Below are positions 7,127 to 16,066 of a DNA stretch of 64,000 bases, in pieces (the stretch's first letter is position 1; the number at the start of each line of letters is the position of its first letter). Origin of the DNA: Treponema sp. Lineage in GTDB: Bacteria > Spirochaetota > Spirochaetia > Treponematales > Treponemataceae. Position numbers and translations under genes: made by a program. The notes under the pieces were generated by a model. That model saw only the letters and a program-made list of their open reading frames with translations. It did no database searches and was not told the origin of the DNA. The DNA is taken from contig JAFUDX010000005.1 of NCBI GenBank assembly GCA_017464425.1, positions 1-64,000 on the forward strand, in the 5' to 3' direction.

Positions 7127-9445
7127 TTACTTCTGTTTGCCACTTACCGTGATTGTTGCCACCGTCGGTGCTTTTCCAGTTGGAATTGCTGCGTCATCTC
7201 CCGTAAATCCGTAGAGAACGACACGGATTGTAACCGTCTCGCCTTTTTTGACAGCATATTCAATTTCCCAACTCTTTTTGACCGAGCGGACTTTGCGACT
7301 TTCGTCAGTCACCAAGTCCTCTTCTTTACCACCGCTGATTGCAAGAATCTGAGCCGCGACATTGCCCGTTCCGTGATTACCGAACGCAGCCTCGACCTGA
7401 TTCAAAACAAGGTTTTCTTTTGCCGTGAACGGGAAGTCAACATATACTTTGTCACGGCCTTCGATTGGTGAAGAGTATCCAGAATAAGAAATCGCGCCTT
7501 TTGCGATTTCCGCCGTGATTTTTGAAGAGTTGAATTTCCAAGAACCGCCGTTTCCTTTTGACGGAACAGCCTTTCCTGCCGTCGCAACCGCTTCGTTGTC
7601 GCTCGTTCCCTCAAGGCTTCCGCTTGCTTCTGGTGAGTCGAGCCAAGAAAGAGCGAATGCTCCCGCCTCTGGCTTCAGAACTTTGAGCTTAAATTCACTA
7701 GAAACAGCGTTCGCGTCACAAGAAGTTGCTTTTACCGTGATTACGGTGTCTTTTTCGACATTAGCGGCTTCCAAAAGACCGTTCGCAGAAATTGAAGCGA
7801 CTTTGGGATCAGAGACAGACCATATGTAATCGCCGTTCGTAGGCTTTGAAGGATTCAAAGTAGCCGTAAACTGCAATTTTTTGCGTCCGTACAACTCTGT
7901 TACATTTCCTTCTGAAGAAACTGCGATTGATTTTACGGGATTGAATGAAAGCGACTCATCGCCCTCAACCACGATTTTTGTGATGTATGATTTTTCGGTC
8001 GCCGTGATGGTAACGGTAGTTGCCCCTTCATAAACGATATATGCCGTATCCTGGAATTTGCTCGTTGAGCCGGTGTTGCATGCATAGAATGCAGCTCCCT
8101 GCTTGCCCGCCTGAATCGTGCCGTTTCCTGCATAGTAGCCTGTAACCGTAACGAGAGACTTTCCTTTGACAGGGAATGAGATGGTAGCACCAGCCGCGCC
8201 CTGATAGTGTGGTTTGTCCTTTTCCAAAGCAAAGCCCGTGCAGGTCAAATCAGCATATTCCTGAGAGCCATCAAGAATGTAGGTCGTTTTTACGACTTCA
8301 ACTTCGCCGTCAAGGAGCGATTTTGATTTATCCTCTGAAACAGACCAGTTTCGCGCTTTCGCAAGTGCTTTGACATCCCAATATGTGTCAGAATCTTTTT
8401 TGTATTTGAGCGTCGTGATGTCAAAGTAGCGGTTCAAGATTGAGTCTCGTCCGTTGAATTCAGTTGCGACTTCATTTTCTGGAATAATATCTTTGCGACC
8501 GTCAGTTTTTACGCCGATTGATTGTGCCGTAGCCTTGTCGAGCTTCCAGCCGATGGTAGTCTGGGCGATTCCGTTTGCCAAAAGTGGCTTTCCGCTCCAC
8601 AAATCAGTGTCCAAATCCTTTGTTTTGTTCGCAACAAACGCGACCTGATTGTAATAACCGCTTGTCCACGGGGTGCGTGCGAGGAATGTTGTCTGGCCTT
8701 CTTTACTTGAAACATTTGAATTGAAGATGACCAATCCCTTCTCTGCCTTGTTTCCGATATTCATGCGTGGCGCACAAATATATGATGTGTGATTTGAGTG
8801 TTTTTCATCAAAAAGAGAGACGATTTCACATTCTTCAAACAGAGCGACTTTGCCCGCTGCTTCCATCCAGATAAAGTCCGTGTCGCCTTCAATGTAACAC
8901 TTGTAGAACCAAGATTTTCCCGTTGTGCGGAGCGTGTCTTGGTGGCTTTTGAACGAACAGTTGTATGCAGCCAAGTTTCCCGTTGAATCGAAGCCGATTG
9001 TCTCTGCCTGTGTGTTTGAGCCTTTGATAGAACCGCGCTCAAATGTGTTGTGGAAAGTGATATTTTCGACCGTGAGGCTTCCCGTGCCTTCAAATTCAAA
9101 CAGACAGCGGCCTTTTTGAGCCGAGCTTGTGTAGTTTTTGAGAAGATAGATGTCACCGTCATTTGCCTTTGCGATAACAACATCTTCGCCATACTGTTTT
9201 TTAGATTCGCCAGAAAGCGTAATGTTTGCGTCTCCCGTGTAGTAAAGAACTTCTTCGTAAGTGCCCTTTGGAAGAGAGATAGTGAAATCACCTTTTTGAT
9301 TTCCGACAGCGTCAAGAGCCGCCTGAATTGATTTGTAAGTCTTTGCTTTTTTGAGATTTGTTCCCGAAAGCTTGACTTTTGGAGATTTTGCGCTCGCGGC
9401 AAAAAGTGCCGAAGCAGCCAAAATCACAGCAAGTAATTTTTTCAT
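7127..9445 (-). CDS. Secreted pectin methylesterase with Ig-like (Big_2) domain
   Basis: A 772-residue exported protein (signal peptide MKKLLAVILAASALFAASA) with a GAGGAG ribosome site. Residues about 35-330 are a right-handed beta-helix pectinesterase: YKSIQAALDAVGNQKGDFTI, then SHQDTLRTTGKSWFYKCYIE and GDTDFIW with the catalytic Asp residues and Gln. A middle region about 360-500 is followed by a Big_2-like Ig domain (IWSVSDPKVASISANGLL, about 545) and a C-terminal beta-rich region. It should remove methyl groups from pectin outside the cell, releasing methanol. The gene ends head-on with the binding-protein gene, 3 bases apart. Confidence 0.87.
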   Translation of the reverse strand: MKKLLAVILAASALFAASAKSPKVKLSGTNLKKAKTYKSIQAALDAVGNQKGDFTISLPKGTYEEVLYYTGDANITLSGESKKQYGEDVVIAKANDGDIYLLKNYTSSAQKGRCLFEFEGTGSLTVENITFHNTFERGSIKGSNTQAETIGFDSTGNLAAYNCSFKSHQDTLRTTGKSWFYKCYIEGDTDFIWMEAAGKVALFEECEIVSLFDEKHSNHTSYICAPRMNIGNKAEKGLVIFNSNVSSKEGQTTFLARTPWTSGYYNQVAFVANKTKDLDTDLWSGKPLLANGIAQTTIGWKLDKATAQSIGVKTDGRKDIIPENEVATEFNGRDSILNRYFDITTLKYKKDSDTYWDVKALAKARNWSVSEDKSKSLLDGEVEVVKTTYILDGSQEYADLTCTGFALEKDKPHYQGAAGATISFPVKGKSLVTVTGYYAGNGTIQAGKQGAAFYACNTGSTSKFQDTAYIVYEGATTVTITATEKSYITKIVVEGDESLSFNPVKSIAVSSEGNVTELYGRKKLQFTATLNPSKPTNGDYIWSVSDPKVASISANGLLEAANVEKDTVITVKATSCDANAVSSEFKLKVLKPEAGAFALSWLDSPEASGSLEGTSDNEAVATAGKAVPSKGNGGSWKFNSSKITAEIAKGAISYSGYSSPIEGRDKVYVDFPFTAKENLVLNQVEAAFGNHGTGNVAAQILAISGGKEEDLVTDESRKVRSVKKSWEIEYAVKKGETVTIRVVLYGFTGDDAAIPTGKAPTVATITVSGKQK

Positions 9446-9520
9446 TTTTATATCTCCTCTGTTAAAATGAATGAATCTATTCTAACACAGAAGATAAAAT
9501 TTAACTACTCATTAAAAGCC

Positions 9521-10012
9521 CTATCGCAAGACTTTTTCACCACGATCCATTGCCGTAAGACCTGTTTTGCACAGCTCAAGAATTCCATACGGCTCAAGCA
9601 AGCGGATAAGGCTGGAAATTTTATCTTCGCTGCCCGTTGCTTCTACGATGACAGAATTTTGCGCAACATCGATGATATGCGCACGGAAAATATCGCATGT
9701 TTCGATGATGACGGCTCGGTCAGTTCCAGAAGCCTTTACTTTGATAAGTGCCATTTCGCGCTGCGTAGTATTTTCTTTGTGACAGTGACTGATTGAGATG
9801 ACTTCAACAAGTTTTGCAAGCTGCTTTCGGATTTGCTCCAGAACATATTCATCGCCCTGAACAACGATTGTCATGCGAGACTGACCAGGATTGCCTGTCT
9901 CACAAACAGTAAGCGAATCAATGTTAAACCCACGACGGCTAAAAAGACCTGAAACACGGCTCAAAACGCCTGCATGATCTTCAACCAAAACTGAAAGCAC
10001 ATATTTTTTCAT
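9521..10012 (-). CDS. ilvN: Acetolactate synthase small (regulatory) subunit
   Basis: A 163-residue protein with an N-terminal ACT domain (KKYVLSVLVEDHAGVLSRVS, RRGFNIDSLTV) and a conserved second half (LIKVKASGTDRAVIIETCDI). The family binds valine and restores feedback control to the catalytic subunit in branched-chain amino-acid synthesis. No ilvB lies next to it, so the large subunit must be elsewhere. An AAGGAT ribosome site precedes the ATG, and a TATAGT box lies about 35 bases upstream. Confidence 0.92.
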   Translation of the reverse strand: MKKYVLSVLVEDHAGVLSRVSGLFSRRGFNIDSLTVCETGNPGQSRMTIVVQGDEYVLEQIRKQLAKLVEVISISHCHKENTTQREMALIKVKASGTDRAVIIETCDIFRAHIIDVAQNSVIVEATGSEDKISSLIRLLEPYGILELCKTGLTAMDRGEKVLR

Positions 10013-10060
10013 ATTCGTATCCTTAGCTAAAAAAGTAAAATCACAAGCACTATAGCATAT

Positions 10061-10972
10061 TTATCGAGAATTTAGAAGTAGCCCGCGCTGATTCTGCATC
10101 CACTCTGTTTCCCGATAATCAAAGTCTCCCAGATGAGGCGCAAGTTCTTCATACCAAAATCGGTCGTCAATCTTGCGCTCGCCGCTCGTTCTTCCCAAAT
10201 GACGGTCAGCACGCACGCCCTTCCCGTGAAAATCACTTCCAGCGGTTACGAACATGCCGAGTTTTCGTGCGACTTCTTCTAATTTAAAGCCTTCGTTTAT
10301 TCTTGCGGCAGGATGCCATGCTTCTAGCCCTTCAACCCCGTGATTTTTGATTTTTTCGATTGTTTCGTCCATTTTGCCCCACGAAACATAGAGCGAAAGC
10401 GGATGCGCAAGCACGGGAACGCCGCCCGCAGATTTTATCGCACTGACAGCAACATCCAAATCCGCGCCCTCATGATTCACATGATACGGTCGCCCTTTCC
10501 CCAAAAATCGGTCGAATGCTTCCTGTCGGTGCTTCACTTTTCCAATCTGCATTAAAAATGTCGCAAAATGAGGCCGCCCTATCTGGCTTGCGACAAACTG
10601 CGATTCAATTTCTTCAAGCGTAACCTGAATTCCGTCTTTGTTCATTTTTTGGACGATTTCAAGATTCCTGTTTCGGCGGCTTTCGGTTAAATCAGCGACC
10701 AAATCTTTTAATTTTTCTGAATACCGGCGCAAGCCCAAGCCCAAAAGGTGAAATTCCCCTGTCGGCCAGCGCACATTTATTTCGATTCCAGGCACAAAAA
10801 TGATTCCGCTCTCGCTTTTTGCACAGGTTTCTGCCGCTTCAAAAAGTCCGTCAACCGTGTCATGGTCGGTCAATGCCCAGACTTTCAGTTTTTTTGAAAT
10901 TGCATATTCAGCTGCTTCTTTGGGACTAAAAACGCCGTCTGATGCAGAAGAGTGAGAATGTAAATCTATCAT
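10061..10972 (-). CDS. PHP-domain phosphoesterase, TrpH/RNase AM-like
   Basis: A 303-residue cytosolic metal-dependent phosphatase. The PHP motifs are IDLHSHSSASDGVF at the N-terminus, ALTDHDTVDG near residue 35, GIEIN near 63, LAHPLS near 190 and TAGSDFHG near 243. The length and order match TrpH-type 3',5'-nucleoside bisphosphate phosphatases, which also trim RNA 5' ends. The promoter's -10 box is adjacent to the start codon. Confidence 0.82.
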   Translation of the reverse strand: MIDLHSHSSASDGVFSPKEAAEYAISKKLKVWALTDHDTVDGLFEAAETCAKSESGIIFVPGIEINVRWPTGEFHLLGLGLRRYSEKLKDLVADLTESRRNRNLEIVQKMNKDGIQVTLEEIESQFVASQIGRPHFATFLMQIGKVKHRQEAFDRFLGKGRPYHVNHEGADLDVAVSAIKSAGGVPVLAHPLSLYVSWGKMDETIEKIKNHGVEGLEAWHPAARINEGFKLEEVARKLGMFVTAGSDFHGKGVRADRHLGRTSGERKIDDRFWYEELAPHLGDFDYRETEWMQNQRGLLLNSR

Positions 10973-10978
10973 AAAAAA

Positions 10979-10984
10979 ATAATA
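10979..10984 (-). promoter_or_regulatory. -10 box of the PHP gene, leaderless geometry
   Basis: TATTAT on the minus strand is followed by six T and then the ATG at 10972. There is no room for a ribosome site. The -35 is poor, so confidence is limited. Confidence 0.4.
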
Positions 10985-11052
10985 GCATATTTTTGAAAGT
11001 TATGTTACAATATAAATGATATTTTCTTTGATTTAAAATCGGGAGCAAAAAG

Positions 11053-12294
11053 ATGCCAAAAGCGATTTCATATACAAAAGGTTCCATCATTTATTTTGAA
11101 GGTGATATTGCCGACCGAGTTTTTATTTTGCAAAAAGGTCACGCAAATCTCACGACTACCGATGTTGAAACCCGCCTGCAAACATCAGAGCAAATCAAAC
11201 AGGGCGAATTTTTTGGCGTAAAATCGGCAATCGGTCACTTTCCGCGCGAAGAAACAGTCATGACACTTGATGATGTTGTCTGCATTTCCATGACTGCACA
11301 AGAATTTGAAGTAATGTTCAGCAACAACAAGCCGCTCATCATGAAGATGCTCCGTGTTTTCTCAAACCAGCTCCGTCTGATTCACAAAAAAACAGAGTCC
11401 GTCATGAACAACACCGAAAAATTCAATCAGATGGACGGTCTTTTTTCGGTTGCAAAGGCATTCTATAACGATGAAAAATGGCAAAGTTGTGAAGATGTCT
11501 GCAAAACCTACCTCAAACTGTATCCAACTGAGGCAAACAACAAAGAACTCAAAGAAATGCTCCTCAAATCAAGTGCCTATGTCAAAAAAGGCATTTCAAG
11601 TGCTGATGCAGTCGAAGAAACAGCTTCAACAACGGAAGGCACTTCAATCAAAATGTTTGAGCTTCCTGCCTTCAAGCGATTCCAGAAAACCTACGAAAAC
11701 GGGCAAGTCATCATCACCGAATTTGAGCGGGGCGAAACATTCTACCTCATTCAAAACGGCACAGTTCAGCTCACCAAGTGCATTAACGACTCAAACAAAA
11801 ACCTCGACATTTTAAAGCCAGGCGAATTCTTTGGCGAAATGGCGATTTTGGACAACACGCCCCGTTCGGCAACCTGTGTGGCACGCGGTCATGTCGAATG
11901 TCTTGAATTCAACAAGGCGAACTTTGAAATGCTCATCACAGGAAATCCGCAGCTCGCCCTTCTTCTTCTCAAAATTTTCTGCAAACGAATCTACGACCAA
12001 AAACGAAGATTGCGCATTCTCGTCATTTCTGACCCACAGGCACGCATTGCCGATGTATTCTGCATGTACGACGAAATGAATCCGCAAAGCTCAAACGCCG
12101 ACCGTCGCCGCAAATTCGTAATCACCGAGCAAGATGTTATTCACTGGTCGGGATTGCAGCAAAACACGGTCAAAGACGAATTAAAGCGGTTTGTCGTTTC
12201 ACGCAAAATCGAAATGTTCGAAAACTACATGATTATAAACAATATCGCCGATATGCGCCGAATCGTTGAGTCACGAACAGAGTCAAAACGATAA
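11053..12294 (+). CDS. Transcription regulator with two cyclic-nucleotide-binding domains
   Basis: A 413-residue protein with two cNMP-binding folds (about 5-115 and 200-315). The second holds the phosphate-binding cassette FFGEMAILDNTPRSATCVA. The C-terminus (about 325-400, VITEQDVIHWSGLQQNTVKDELKRF) resembles a Crp-type winged helix. A helical linker joins the two folds. The first cassette, FFGVKSAIGHFPREETVM, lacks the usual arginine order and may not bind ligand. A GGGAG ribosome site precedes the ATG. It overlaps a CYTH cyclase gene (TAATG), which suggests that cAMP made next door is its ligand. Confidence 0.8.
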   Translation: MPKAISYTKGSIIYFEGDIADRVFILQKGHANLTTTDVETRLQTSEQIKQGEFFGVKSAIGHFPREETVMTLDDVVCISMTAQEFEVMFSNNKPLIMKMLRVFSNQLRLIHKKTESVMNNTEKFNQMDGLFSVAKAFYNDEKWQSCEDVCKTYLKLYPTEANNKELKEMLLKSSAYVKKGISSADAVEETASTTEGTSIKMFELPAFKRFQKTYENGQVIITEFERGETFYLIQNGTVQLTKCINDSNKNLDILKPGEFFGEMAILDNTPRSATCVARGHVECLEFNKANFEMLITGNPQLALLLLKIFCKRIYDQKRRLRILVISDPQARIADVFCMYDEMNPQSSNADRRRKFVITEQDVIHWSGLQQNTVKDELKRFVVSRKIEMFENYMIINNIADMRRIVESRTESKR

Positions 12295-12944
12295 TGTCAC
12301 GCGAAATCGAACTAAAAGTTCCGCTTTCCGAAGCATTATTCCAAAAAATTCAAAAAATCCTCACCGAAAAGAATACCGTTCCTTCGTTTCAGTTTCATTC
12401 GCTTTCTCATATTCTTAAATCCGATGAGTATTTTTCGCTGTATAACACGCACGAAGAACGAATCAAAAACAAAGAGCTTAAAGTCATCCGTCTCCGCACC
12501 CAAACAGACTCTCCACTTGAACCGAGCGGAATTGATATGTACGGAGATGATTCTGAATCAAAAGAAAAAGCATATTTTTGCATCAAGCACAAAACGCTTG
12601 AAAACGGAGTTGAATTCAATTCTGAATATGAAACATTCGTCGAAAATCCTGATGTTCTTCGGAAATTCTTTGAGGCAACGGGCTATATAAAATGGTTTGA
12701 GAAAAAAAAGGACGCGCTTTCTGTTTTCTGCACGCTTTCCGATTTTACAGACTTTGAAGCGCACCTCGAAATCGAAAAAGTGAACGGACTCCCCTACGCC
12801 GAAATCGAATACACAAAAGAAAATGTGCCGCCCGAAACAGTGCGCCCCCGTCTCAAAGAAATTCTCCGTGCGCTCGGCATAGATCCTAAAAATCGGGATT
12901 CACGGTCATGGGCACAAATTATCACAGAAGCGAAGCAGTCATAA
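12294..12944 (+). CDS. CYTH-domain protein, class IV adenylate cyclase-like
   Basis: A 216-residue protein beginning SREIELKVPL, the ExExK signature of the CYTH fold (class IV adenylate cyclase and thiamine triphosphatase). Further charged strands KVIRLRTQT, FCIKHKT and AEIEYTKENV line the tunnel as expected. The ATG shares a base with the stop of the cNMP-binding regulator. That coupling favours a cyclase role, but a triphosphatase activity cannot be excluded. Confidence 0.72.
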   Translation: MSREIELKVPLSEALFQKIQKILTEKNTVPSFQFHSLSHILKSDEYFSLYNTHEERIKNKELKVIRLRTQTDSPLEPSGIDMYGDDSESKEKAYFCIKHKTLENGVEFNSEYETFVENPDVLRKFFEATGYIKWFEKKKDALSVFCTLSDFTDFEAHLEIEKVNGLPYAEIEYTKENVPPETVRPRLKEILRALGIDPKNRDSRSWAQIITEAKQS

Positions 12945-12952
12945 TTTTTTTG

Positions 12953-12981
12953 TTGTACATTTGACGATTTTTTACTATATT
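12953..12981 (+). promoter_or_regulatory. clpP promoter, leaderless geometry
   Basis: TTGTAC (12953-12958), a 17-base spacer and TATATT (12976-12981). The ATG at 12988 is seven bases past the -10 box, where transcription normally starts. No ribosome site is present. An upstream in-frame TTG at 12961 falls inside the promoter and is rejected as a start. Confidence 0.65.
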
Positions 12982-12987
12982 TATACT

Positions 12988-13584
12988 ATGAGAATTTTTA
13001 ACGACAAAGACGAAGAAAAAAAGTCTGAACAAAAGGAAGACTCTCTTTCCGAGAAATTTTTAAAGACTCGCCAGATTATTTTGAGCGGCGAAATCAACGA
13101 GGAAAACACGGCAAAGGTCATCAAGCAGCTTCTTTTGCTCGAAGCAGACAATTCTGACCCCATTTACATTTACATCGACTCACCTGGCGGCTCAATCGAC
13201 TCAGGATTTGGCATTTACGACATGATTCGCTTTATCAATGCGCCAGTTTACACAATCGGAACGGGCTTAATCGCAAGCATGGGCTCAATCATTTTGCTCT
13301 CCGTTCCCAAAGAACGCCGTTTTGCGCTCCCGAACAGCCACTATCTCATTCACCAGCCGTTGATTGGCGGCGTGGCTCGTGGCGTTGCGACAGATTTGGA
13401 AATCCAAGCAGAAGAAATCGCAAAGTCAAAAAAGAAGCTGATTAAGCTCATCGCGGAAGAAACAGGCAAAAGTGAGTCAGAAGTCGAAAAAGACTGCGAC
13501 CGCGACCACTGGCTCACCGCCGAAGAAGCTCTTGACTACGGCTTAGTGAGCAAAATTGTTGCAAAACGAGAAGAACTTAAATAG
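12988..13584 (+). CDS. clpP: ATP-dependent Clp protease proteolytic subunit
   Basis: A 198-residue ClpP. The catalytic Ser lies in GTGLIASMGSIILLS, the His in RFALPNSHYLIHQP, and the Asp in DRDHWLTAEEALDYG. It forms the two-ring serine protease used with ClpX/ClpA ATPases. No clp ATPase gene is adjacent. The N-terminus is rich in Lys and Glu, as in ClpP paralogues of spirochaetes. Its stop overlaps the GTG start of the next gene by one base. Confidence 0.92.
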   Translation: MRIFNDKDEEKKSEQKEDSLSEKFLKTRQIILSGEINEENTAKVIKQLLLLEADNSDPIYIYIDSPGGSIDSGFGIYDMIRFINAPVYTIGTGLIASMGSIILLSVPKERRFALPNSHYLIHQPLIGGVARGVATDLEIQAEEIAKSKKKLIKLIAEETGKSESEVEKDCDRDHWLTAEEALDYGLVSKIVAKREELK

Positions 13585-14501
13585 TGCAGTTTGAGTTAAC
13601 GGAATCTATCATCGATGAAATACTTTTCTCAATGGAAAATCAAGATGATGAATTCTTGTTTGATGCAAAGAATCAGGTTGTCGTTCCCGTTGCTTCAATG
13701 GAACAGTCGGAACTTGACGAACTTGAAGAAAACGAAAATTTGTATTCTTTGCCGCGTTGGTCTAGCAATGACGGCTTTAATTTAATGGAAAAATTTGCTG
13801 AGAATCTGCACAATCCGCCTATTCAAAAGGAATTGCTGCATGTTCTCTCAAATGGAAGGGGGGTGTTCAGAAATTATAAAACAGTTTTAAAGCAGTACCC
13901 AGAAGTCGAGCAGCGTTTCCATGCGTTCAAAAATAAGGAAATGCGTGCTACGGTCTACGAATGGTATAATGCGCTCCGCGAATCTTGGGGCTTGGAAAAA
14001 CTCAATCAAGATTTTGAAGAATATGACGAGCTTACCCAAGAAGATTTTGAATTCAGTGAGTACAATCACGAAAAGGACAGTGATTGTGTGCTAAAAGAAG
14101 CGGAGAAAATTGCAACCGAAATCAAAACAGAGTTCAAAGGCGAAACGGCACGTGCGATTGCTCATTTTTGGCTTCGTAAGTTTGATTATGAAGAGCCGTC
14201 TTCTGTCTGCGGGATTATTTCACGCACGCTTTCAGGAGAATTCGCAGGTTCTCTTTTGTTTTCAGATTGCTCGTCCTTCGCAAAAAATGTCGTGGCTCTC
14301 ACTTCAGTTTTTGTGGCTCAGAATTACCGTGGCTTAGGAATTGCCAGAGAGCTTTTTTCACGCGGCATTTCCAGTCTGAAAGAACACGGAATTCATCAGA
14401 TTATCATTGCTGATTCTGCCTTGCCAGATTTTTTAGAACCGTTGATTGCCCGTTGTGGATTTGAGAAAACAGGTTCAGTTTATACGGCAGAATTAGATTA
14501 A
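13584..14501 (+). CDS. UPF0158 domain fused to a GNAT acetyltransferase
   Basis: A 305-residue protein with a GTG start sharing a base with the clpP stop. Residues 1-140 match the UPF0158 pattern (DGFNLMEKFAENL, GRGVFRNYKTVLKQYPEVEQ, EWYNALRESWG). Residues about 190-305 are a GNAT fold with the acetyl-CoA loop FVAQNYRGLGIARELFSRGI and a final GFEKTGSVY strand. The substrate is unknown. The fusion joins a domain of unknown role to a transferase and may modify a protein or RNA partner. Its place between clpP and an RNA-binding gene suggests growth or stress physiology. Confidence 0.75.
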   Translation: MQFELTESIIDEILFSMENQDDEFLFDAKNQVVVPVASMEQSELDELEENENLYSLPRWSSNDGFNLMEKFAENLHNPPIQKELLHVLSNGRGVFRNYKTVLKQYPEVEQRFHAFKNKEMRATVYEWYNALRESWGLEKLNQDFEEYDELTQEDFEFSEYNHEKDSDCVLKEAEKIATEIKTEFKGETARAIAHFWLRKFDYEEPSSVCGIISRTLSGEFAGSLLFSDCSSFAKNVVALTSVFVAQNYRGLGIARELFSRGISSLKEHGIHQIIIADSALPDFLEPLIARCGFEKTGSVYTAELD

Positions 14502-14512
14502 AGGAGTTTTTT

Positions 14513-15364
14513 ATGGCATTCAGACGAAATTTCAGACGACCATTCAGACAGAACCGAGAAATCGATCTCGATCAGGCCGCTAACTATCTCAAAGATGTTG
14601 TTTCAAAAGTAAAGGCGAATCCTGATGAACTCGAAGCACTCAAAAAAGTCTTTAAAAAGAATGTTCCGCTCACCATGCGCTCATATGTCGCGGCATATCT
14701 TTTAAAGAATTCAAGTGGCGCAATTTTCCGCTTCAACAAATTCGGCGGAGAACGCGAAGACTTCCACGCAAACCGCGAAGAGCGATTCAACCGCTTTGAA
14801 CGCACAGAAAATCAGAGCGAAGAAGGTGCTTCTGCAGAAGTCCGAGAAAACCGCGAACGATTCACACGCGTTCAGATCCCAGAAGAAAACGCAGAAGTCG
14901 TGTTCGTAAGCATTGGCCGAAACCGCCGTGTATTCCCGCGCGACTTGGTTGGTCTTTTTATCAGCGTTGCAGGAATCGAAAAAGAGCGAATCGGTGACAT
15001 CCGTGTTTTGGCTAACTACTCATTCGTCCAGCTTTTCAAAGAAGACGCAGAAAAGGCAATCAGCGCATTGAACGGTCATGTGTATCGAGGCCGTGCATTG
15101 AGCGTAAGCTACTCAAAGCAGCGCGGTGAAGGCGAATTCGCTGATTCTGATTCAGAAAGTGAATCTATCGAAAACTACGAGAACAACGAGCCAGTTCCGA
15201 ATGTGTCAAATGCTTCTGCCCCAATCGTGGACAGCTACACATCAAACAACAGCGACACAATGGCAGAGCAGGCAGCATTTGCAAAGGCTCAGGCAGAGAT
15301 GACTGACGAAGAAATCCTGGCAGCCCGCGCTCCACGCTCTTCTTCATCAGAAGACATTCAGTAG
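14513..15364 (+). CDS. RNA-binding protein with DbpA/CsdA-like C-terminal domain
   Basis: A 283-residue protein with an AGGAG ribosome site. Residues about 1-70 are helical and basic (RRNFRRPFRQNREI, then LKDVVSKVKANPDELEALKK). Residues about 122-205 match the DbpA RNA-binding domain (VFVSIGRNRRVFPRDLVGLF, GDIRVLANYSFVQLF, VYRGRALSVSYSKQRG). No helicase motor is present, so this domain, known from DEAD-box helicases, stands alone here. The acidic, Ser-rich tail is probably disordered. It likely acts in ribosome or mRNA handling. Confidence 0.75.
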   Translation: MAFRRNFRRPFRQNREIDLDQAANYLKDVVSKVKANPDELEALKKVFKKNVPLTMRSYVAAYLLKNSSGAIFRFNKFGGEREDFHANREERFNRFERTENQSEEGASAEVRENRERFTRVQIPEENAEVVFVSIGRNRRVFPRDLVGLFISVAGIEKERIGDIRVLANYSFVQLFKEDAEKAISALNGHVYRGRALSVSYSKQRGEGEFADSDSESESIENYENNEPVPNVSNASAPIVDSYTSNNSDTMAEQAAFAKAQAEMTDEEILAARAPRSSSSEDIQ

Positions 15365-15373
15365 GAATTGCCT

Positions 15374-16066
15374 ATGAACCTTCATCTGTTGCATACAGGC
15401 CCGCTTGCCGTAAACACCTATATCGTTCCGCTCTCAGAAACGGAAACCTTTGTTGTTGATGCGGCGGATTGTGCCTTTTCGCGCGATGAAGGTTCTGTCG
15501 TTTCGTTTTTAAAGTCCAAAAATATTACGCCCGTTGCCGTTGTTTTGACGCACGGGCATTTTGACCATGTTTCAGGTCTTTTTTCTCTTGTAAAAGCTTT
15601 TCCCCATATTCCAATCGCGATTCATACAGGAGATTCTGCCATGCTTGGCGAGCAGTCAGAAGACATGCAGGGAGCCGCCCTTTCTCAAATGGGATTTACG
15701 CAATTCTTGCCGTTTGTTTCAGATTTACCGCCTGCCACACACTTTTTGGAAGAAGGAAAAACGCTCGCAGAGCTTTTTAAGAATCTTCCTGTTTCTGAAA
15801 AAGCACAAAAATCGCTCTCACAGTGGGAAGTCTTGCATACGCCCGGTCATACGGAAGGCTCATGCTGCCTGTACAACAAAGCAGAACGCACGCTTATTTC
15901 TGGAGACACGCTCTTTTACCAGTCATGGGGAAGAACGGATTTAATCGGCGGAAACGAGCGAAAAATCCACCAGAGTTTACGAAAAATCAGCGAATACTGC
16001 GAAAAAGATACCCGCGTGTATCCCGGTCACGACTACACGGGATTTACGCTTGCAGAAAATTTCTAA
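15374..16066 (+). CDS. MBL-fold metallo-hydrolase, glyoxalase II-like
   Basis: A 230-residue protein with the di-metal motif THGHFDHVSG near residue 58, HTPGHTEGSCCLY near 155, SGDTLFYQSWGRTD and the last histidine in VYPGHDYTG. The start ATG at 15374 is preferred over the TTG at 15368 because GGAA lies upstream at the right distance. The family hydrolyses thioesters such as S-lactoylglutathione, but many members have other substrates. The gene converges with the phosphodiesterase gene, overlapping by 4 bases. Confidence 0.82.
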   Translation: MNLHLLHTGPLAVNTYIVPLSETETFVVDAADCAFSRDEGSVVSFLKSKNITPVAVVLTHGHFDHVSGLFSLVKAFPHIPIAIHTGDSAMLGEQSEDMQGAALSQMGFTQFLPFVSDLPPATHFLEEGKTLAELFKNLPVSEKAQKSLSQWEVLHTPGHTEGSCCLYNKAERTLISGDTLFYQSWGRTDLIGGNERKIHQSLRKISEYCEKDTRVYPGHDYTGFTLAENF

